Source of the DNA: Sphaerochaetaceae bacterium
Lineage (GTDB): Bacteria; Spirochaetota; Spirochaetia; Sphaerochaetales; Sphaerochaetaceae
Assembly (NCBI GenBank): GCA_016302165.1
Contig: JAEDOD010000082.1
Location: forward strand, 1 to 8,198
Length of the DNA stretch: 8,198 nucleotides
Direction of reading: 5' to 3'
The notes below the pieces were generated by a model. It was not told the DNA's origin and ran no database searches. It worked only from the letters and a program-made list of their open reading frames with translations. Made by a program: the position numbers and the translations under genes. Of the stretch, positions 5,450 to 8,198 are shown piece by piece (within the stretch, counting starts at the first letter, position 1; each line of letters starts with the position of its first letter).

Positions 5450-6100
5450 ATGAATTATCTCGTGGTGACAGCCCACTCTGGAGATGAGATTCTAGGCTGC
5501 GGAGGAACGATACGTAAGCTTTCCCTGACAGGCAGCAGTGTCAGCGTATGCACACTTGACGGAAGCGGCGGTAACTGTGGAGGAAAGGATGAAGAATCTA
5601 TAGAGGACCATAGGCTGGAGTTAAGGAAGCTGGGAGTGAAGGAGAGCTATCTCCTTGAGAAAAGAAGGGACAGCGTTCCTTTTTCAAACCTTGTATCCTT
5701 TATCGAGAAGTGCATAGTGGATAGCAATGCTGACTCCATCATCACCTATCATCCTGCTATCGGCGACAGGGAGAGGCAGATGGCCTCCAAGGCTGTGCAG
5801 AAGGCTTCCCAGCTCTTTAAGAGACGTAAGGACGTGAAGCCTCTAGCGGCTCTACTGTATATGGAGTTCCCCTCAGCTACGGATATTTCCCTGGACCCGA
5901 CAGTGAAATGGTTCTCTCCAAACTTCTACGTGACACTAGACGAAGAGATACTTCATTCGAAGCTGGATGCTCTCTCCTCCCTTTCCTGCCTTAGCGCACT
6001 TACCAGCCTTGAGACAGTAAGGTCTGTGGCTGTAATGAGGGGAAGCCAAAGTGGAGCCATGTACAGTGAAGCCTTTGAGAGTGTATATATAAGAGTATAG
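5450..6100 (+). CDS. PIG-L/LmbE-fold protein with degenerate active site
   Basis: A 216-residue protein of the PIG-L (LmbE-like) zinc N-deacetylase superfamily, predicted cytosolic. The start at 5450 puts the first beta strand (MNYLVVTAHSGDE) at the N-terminus as in family members; an in-frame ATG at 5414 would add 12 poor residues. The family motif AHPDDExLGCGGT appears as AHSGDEILGCGGT (8-20). H9 and D12, two usual zinc ligands, remain, but the Asp that acts as general base is Gly11. The second motif, usually DRHPDH, reads DRERQM (106-111), so the third zinc-ligand His is missing. The C-terminal signature is kept as RGSQSGAMYSEAF (197-209). The fold is clear, but ordinary deacetylase activity is doubtful. 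The TerB-like gene follows after 8 nt. A binding or non-hydrolytic role, or an altered metal site, is inference. Confidence 0.8.
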   Translation: MNYLVVTAHSGDEILGCGGTIRKLSLTGSSVSVCTLDGSGGNCGGKDEESIEDHRLELRKLGVKESYLLEKRRDSVPFSNLVSFIEKCIVDSNADSIITYHPAIGDRERQMASKAVQKASQLFKRRKDVKPLAALLYMEFPSATDISLDPTVKWFSPNFYVTLDEEILHSKLDALSSLSCLSALTSLETVRSVAVMRGSQSGAMYSEAFESVYIRV

Positions 6101-6108
6101 GTGGAAAG

Positions 6109-6561
6109 ATGACAGAGTTCGACAAATTATGCCAGGAAGCTGAAGACATAGACTGGGAGACCAGGTGCGCCATAGTCAGGGGAAAGAGCCAGGAGATTCT
6201 TCCTATTCTCCAGAAAATCGATGTGGAGGGAAGTAGCGGAGCTGAGATTCTCCTTCTCTTCATCTTCGCCTCCATGACAGCTGACGGACGCTTGTCGGAA
6301 GAGGAGTATGCTCTCCTTTATCCTCTTTTGAAAGACTTCCTTGGAGACGACATCAACTATAGTGACGCAAAGAAGGCTGTAAAGGGCATGAAGGCTGAAT
6401 CCAAGGAGCTGAAGGCCATTACAGAGAAGATGATCGAGGTCATCGGCTCCTTCTCTCCTGAGCTCAGAAAGGATATAGTTCTAGTGGTAATGGTGATATG
6501 TGCTTCCGACGGAAGGATTTCCCTCCGTGAAAGGGCATGGATCCGACGTCTCCTATTCTAG
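6109..6561 (+). CDS. TerB-like (tellurite-resistance family) all-helical protein
   Basis: A 150-residue acidic protein resembling TerB/TerB-like domains. The hallmark ADGRLSEEEYALL (58-70) follows a hydrophobic helix (LLLFIFASM). A second related element, ASDGRISLRERAWIRRLL (132-149), matches the usual two-part TerB repeat with conserved Asp-Gly turns. There is no signal peptide or clear membrane span. Length is typical for a stand-alone TerB domain. Its AGGTGG site (6099-6104) overlaps the upstream TAG stop, so translation is probably coupled to the PIG-L-like protein. TerB domains occur in stress-response and membrane-associated modules, and the exact role is unknown here. No other ter genes are present, so tellurite resistance should not be assumed. 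Confidence 0.75.
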   Translation: MTEFDKLCQEAEDIDWETRCAIVRGKSQEILPILQKIDVEGSSGAEILLLFIFASMTADGRLSEEEYALLYPLLKDFLGDDINYSDAKKAVKGMKAESKELKAITEKMIEVIGSFSPELRKDIVLVVMVICASDGRISLRERAWIRRLLF

Positions 6562-6759
6562 TATTCTCCTCCGGGGCAATAGACTGACGATGGAGACGAA
6601 GTTGGTGCTAAGGGCTCTATCGTCAAAGCTGTTTTACATGTGTTCCAGTCTTGGAGCCATGGCGGACAGGAGCCTCTTTATCCTGTGGTAGCTGTACTTC
6701 AGGCGCAGATAGTCATGGGCAATGAGGGTCCTTGGAGTCAGTCCATAAGAATTTTCCAC
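6553..6759 (-). pseudogene. Possible relic coding frame with internal stop
   Basis: From a GTG at 6759 the minus strand reads VENSYGLTPRTLIAHDYL, then LRLKYSYHRIKRLL and APRLEHM, stopping at TAA (6636-6634) after 41 residues. The same frame continues as NSFDDRALSTN and PRRRILE to TAG at 6553. Codons resemble local genes (AGG, CTC, CTG, GCC). There is no ribosome-binding site and a TAA precedes the GTG directly. I do not recognise the sequence. It could be a gene fragment, a short unknown peptide gene or chance. Confidence 0.25.
6585..6625. repeat. 7-bp inverted repeat after the TerB-like gene
   Basis: TGACGAT (6585-6591) and ATCGTCA (6619-6625) are exact complements with a 27-nt interval, 23 bases past the TerB stop. 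Only four T follow, a few bases downstream, and the loop is long, so it is a poor intrinsic terminator. Confidence 0.3.
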
Positions 6760-6812
6760 TTGTTAACATTGAAATCTTTGATTGTTTTACTGCAGACACT
6801 TCAATATATTCG

Positions 6813-6842
6813 TTGATTTATTCTTTTTTTAGTGTGTAATAT
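6813..6842 (+). promoter_or_regulatory. Candidate promoter of the ATPase gene
   Basis: -35 TTGATT (6813-6818), an 18-nt T-rich spacer, and -10 TAATAT (6837-6842), each four of six consensus bases, in an AT-rich segment. Transcription would begin near 6849, giving a leader of about 45 nt. Confidence 0.45.
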
Positions 6843-6844
6843 TA

Positions 6845-6882
6845 ATTGAAAAGTAAGTCGAAAATACTGGAAAGTTTTCAAT
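6845..6882 (+). promoter_or_regulatory. 8-bp inverted repeat in the ATPase leader
   Basis: ATTGAAAA (6845-6852) and TTTTCAAT (6875-6882) are exact complements around 22 nt. They lie between the predicted -10 and the AGGTGG ribosome-binding site (6885-6890). It could be an operator near the transcription start or a leader hairpin ending two bases before the ribosome site. Confidence 0.4.
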
Positions 6883-6894
6883 ATAGGTGGAAGC

Positions 6895-8196
6895 ATGGAG
6901 ATAAAACGAGATCGATATCTACAGAAAATCTTATCCTTTATGTGGGATGGACAGGTCAAGGTGATTACCGGTATCCGTAGGTGCGGCAAGTCCTATCTCC
7001 TTCAAAATCTATTTAGGAACTACCTTATTGGCGAAGGCGTTGCAGAAGATCATATTCTATCCTTCGAGTTGGACTTGATACGTGATATCCGTTATCGGAA
7101 TCCCTTGGAGCTTGTGTCTCATGTCAGGAAAATAGTGGAACACAGTGCGGACCAATACTATCTATTTGTAGACGAAATACAGATGTCTGACGAAGTTCCT
7201 AATCCCTACAATCCCAAAGGGAAGAGAATTACCTTCTACGATGCACTTAATGATTTGAAGTCCCTTTCCAATCTGGATATTTATGTGACAGGCAGCAACT
7301 CCAAAATGCTGTCATCCGATATACTGACCGAGTTCCGTGGCCGCAGCGATGAAATTCGTGTGCATCCCCTTTCTTTTGCCGAATACTATTCAGCCGTTGG
7401 CGGTGATAAAGAGGAGGCATTTGATGATTACGCTTTCTATGGAGGTATGCCTCAGATCCTTTCCCGTCCCACAGATGCTGCAAAGATGGCTTATCTAAAA
7501 TCTCTTTTTTCGGAGGTTTATCTGAAGGACATCATAGAACGGAAGAAGATCAGGCGTGAAGATGTTCTGTCTGCAATTGTGGATTTCCTGTGTTCGTCCA
7601 TCGGTTCTCTGACCAACCCGACGAAAGTGGCAGCTGCCATCAACACTATACAGAAACGTAGTGGCGAGAATATAGTTGCCTTAAATACAGTGAAAGCTTA
7701 TCTGGATCATCTCTCTGATTCCTTTCTGTTTTCCGAGTGCAAGCGCTGGGATGTGAAAGGCAAAAGCTATTTTGACTATCCTGACAAATTCTACTGTGAG
7801 GATGTGGGGCTGAGAAACGCCCGTATAGGATTTCGTCAACAGGAGATGACTCATATCATGGAGAACATCATCTACAATGAACTCTTGATCCGTGAATGCT
7901 CCGTTGACATCGGAGTCGTCTACAGCAATGAAAAGGATACAAAAGGTAAGGTTTCGCAGAGGGCAAGGGAAATCGACTTCATTGCAACCTCCGGAGGAAA
8001 GAAGACATACATTCAGTCCGCCTATGCCTTGGGAACGGAGGAAAAGGCAATCGCCGAGAACAAGCCTCTTACGTTGACCGGTGATTCCTTCCCGAAGATC
8101 ATTGTACGCCATGACATCCGTAAGCGTTGGTATGATGAGTGCGGCATCCTCAATATCGGCATCATCGACTTTCTGTTGGACGACACTCTTCTGTGA
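6895..8196 (+). CDS. AAA+ family ATPase with DUF4143 C-terminal domain
   Basis: A complete 433-residue protein. The N-terminal ATPase has Walker A GIRRCGKS (26-33), Walker B YLFVDEIQ (89-96, with D93 and E94), a sensor-1-like VTGSNSKML (131-139) and FRGR (147-150). HPLSFAEYY (157-165) and FYGGMPQIL (181-189) are typical of this ATPase group. The C-terminal half (about 205-420) matches DUF4143, ending in a PD-(D/E)xK-like core with REIDFIATSGGKKTYIQSAY (D361, Q374) and no obvious final catalytic Lys. Such proteins are common, often multicopy and scattered in anaerobe and archaeal genomes; their function is poorly known. AGGTGG lies four bases before ATG. Of 28 Arg codons 20 are CGN, against 2 of 14 in the epimerase gene, suggesting a different history. 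It has its own promoter and no functional tie to its neighbours is visible. Confidence 0.9.
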   Translation: MEIKRDRYLQKILSFMWDGQVKVITGIRRCGKSYLLQNLFRNYLIGEGVAEDHILSFELDLIRDIRYRNPLELVSHVRKIVEHSADQYYLFVDEIQMSDEVPNPYNPKGKRITFYDALNDLKSLSNLDIYVTGSNSKMLSSDILTEFRGRSDEIRVHPLSFAEYYSAVGGDKEEAFDDYAFYGGMPQILSRPTDAAKMAYLKSLFSEVYLKDIIERKKIRREDVLSAIVDFLCSSIGSLTNPTKVAAAINTIQKRSGENIVALNTVKAYLDHLSDSFLFSECKRWDVKGKSYFDYPDKFYCEDVGLRNARIGFRQQEMTHIMENIIYNELLIRECSVDIGVVYSNEKDTKGKVSQRAREIDFIATSGGKKTYIQSAYALGTEEKAIAENKPLTLTGDSFPKIIVRHDIRKRWYDECGILNIGIIDFLLDDTLL

Positions 8197-8198
8197 TT

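Larger units (their letters stand above)
6562..6894. other. Gene-poor stretch: possible relic, then AT-rich promoter/leader
   Basis: The 333-bp gap has two parts. Bases 6562 to about 6765 have the composition of local coding DNA. They carry a minus-strand frame from 6759 to 6553 that is open except for one TAA at 6634-6636. Bases from about 6766 to 6894 turn AT-rich and hold the ATPase promoter and leader repeat. No tRNA, rRNA, IS end or clear terminator was seen. Confidence 0.6.

Noticed and set aside
6109..6561. Tellurite resistance determinant
   Set aside because: A lone TerB-like domain without TerC, TerD or TerZ does not support this; the family name reflects homology only.
6585..6640. 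Terminator after the TerB-like gene
   Set aside because: The stem is only 7 bp, the loop is 27 nt and there is no adjacent T-run; it is kept only as an inverted repeat.
7681..8112. 143-codon minus-strand frame opposite the ATPase
   Set aside because: It lies wholly inside the ATPase, whose motifs run across the same bases, and it has no ribosome-binding site or recognisable motif.
1..8198. CRISPR array, tRNA/rRNA, insertion-sequence ends or a defence island
   Set aside because: No regularly spaced repeats, cloverleaf, transposase, terminal inverted repeats or defence-gene neighbours were found. The TerB-like protein and AAA+ ATPase alone do not justify calling a defence system.

Overview
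The window reads as bacterial DNA. It has sigma-70-like -35/-10 elements, purine-rich Shine-Dalgarno sequences and tightly packed, partly overlapping genes. Arginine codons are mostly AGG/AGA in the sugar-nucleotide genes. I cannot name the organism from sequence alone. The gene mix would fit a host-associated anaerobe such as a gut Spirochaetota or Clostridia, but that is a weak inference.

Layout. (1) Bases 1-75: the apparent tail of a plus-strand gene and its intrinsic terminator. (2) Bases 75-4536, minus strand: a four-gene sugar-nucleotide operon. In transcription order it encodes a UDP-glucose 6-dehydrogenase with an N-terminal helix-turn-helix domain, a GHMP kinase that closely resembles plant galacturonokinase, an RmlA/GlmU-like sugar-1-phosphate nucleotidyltransferase, and a UDP-glucuronate 4-epimerase. 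Gene junctions are 9 nt apart, then TGATG, then ATGA, so translational coupling is likely. (3) Bases 4732-5190, minus: an unrecognised single-pass membrane protein with a cytoplasmic coiled coil. (4) Bases 5191-5449: a divergent control region with a hairpin over the membrane-protein ribosome-binding site, a near-perfect 28-bp palindrome and a strong plus-strand promoter. (5) Bases 5450-6561, plus: a PIG-L/LmbE-fold protein whose metal and catalytic residues are partly lost, followed 8 nt later by a TerB-like protein. (6) Bases 6562-6894: a gene-poor stretch with possible minus-strand relic coding sequence, then an AT-rich promoter and leader. (7) Bases 6895-8196, plus: an AAA+ ATPase with a DUF4143 C-terminus. 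Its arginine codon use differs sharply from the operon, suggesting separate acquisition.

How the genes fit together. The four-gene operon can supply UDP-galacturonate/UDP-glucuronate by two routes. One is de novo: UDP-glucose to UDP-glucuronate by the dehydrogenase, then to UDP-galacturonate by the epimerase. The other is salvage: free galacturonate to galacturonate-1-phosphate by the kinase, then to UDP-galacturonate by the nucleotidyltransferase. The products probably feed an acidic surface glycan, although no glycosyltransferase lies in the window. The HTH domain fused to the dehydrogenase, together with an inverted repeat overlapping the predicted operon promoter, suggests that the first enzyme could regulate its own operon. 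The PIG-L/TerB pair and the ATPase have no evident link to this pathway.
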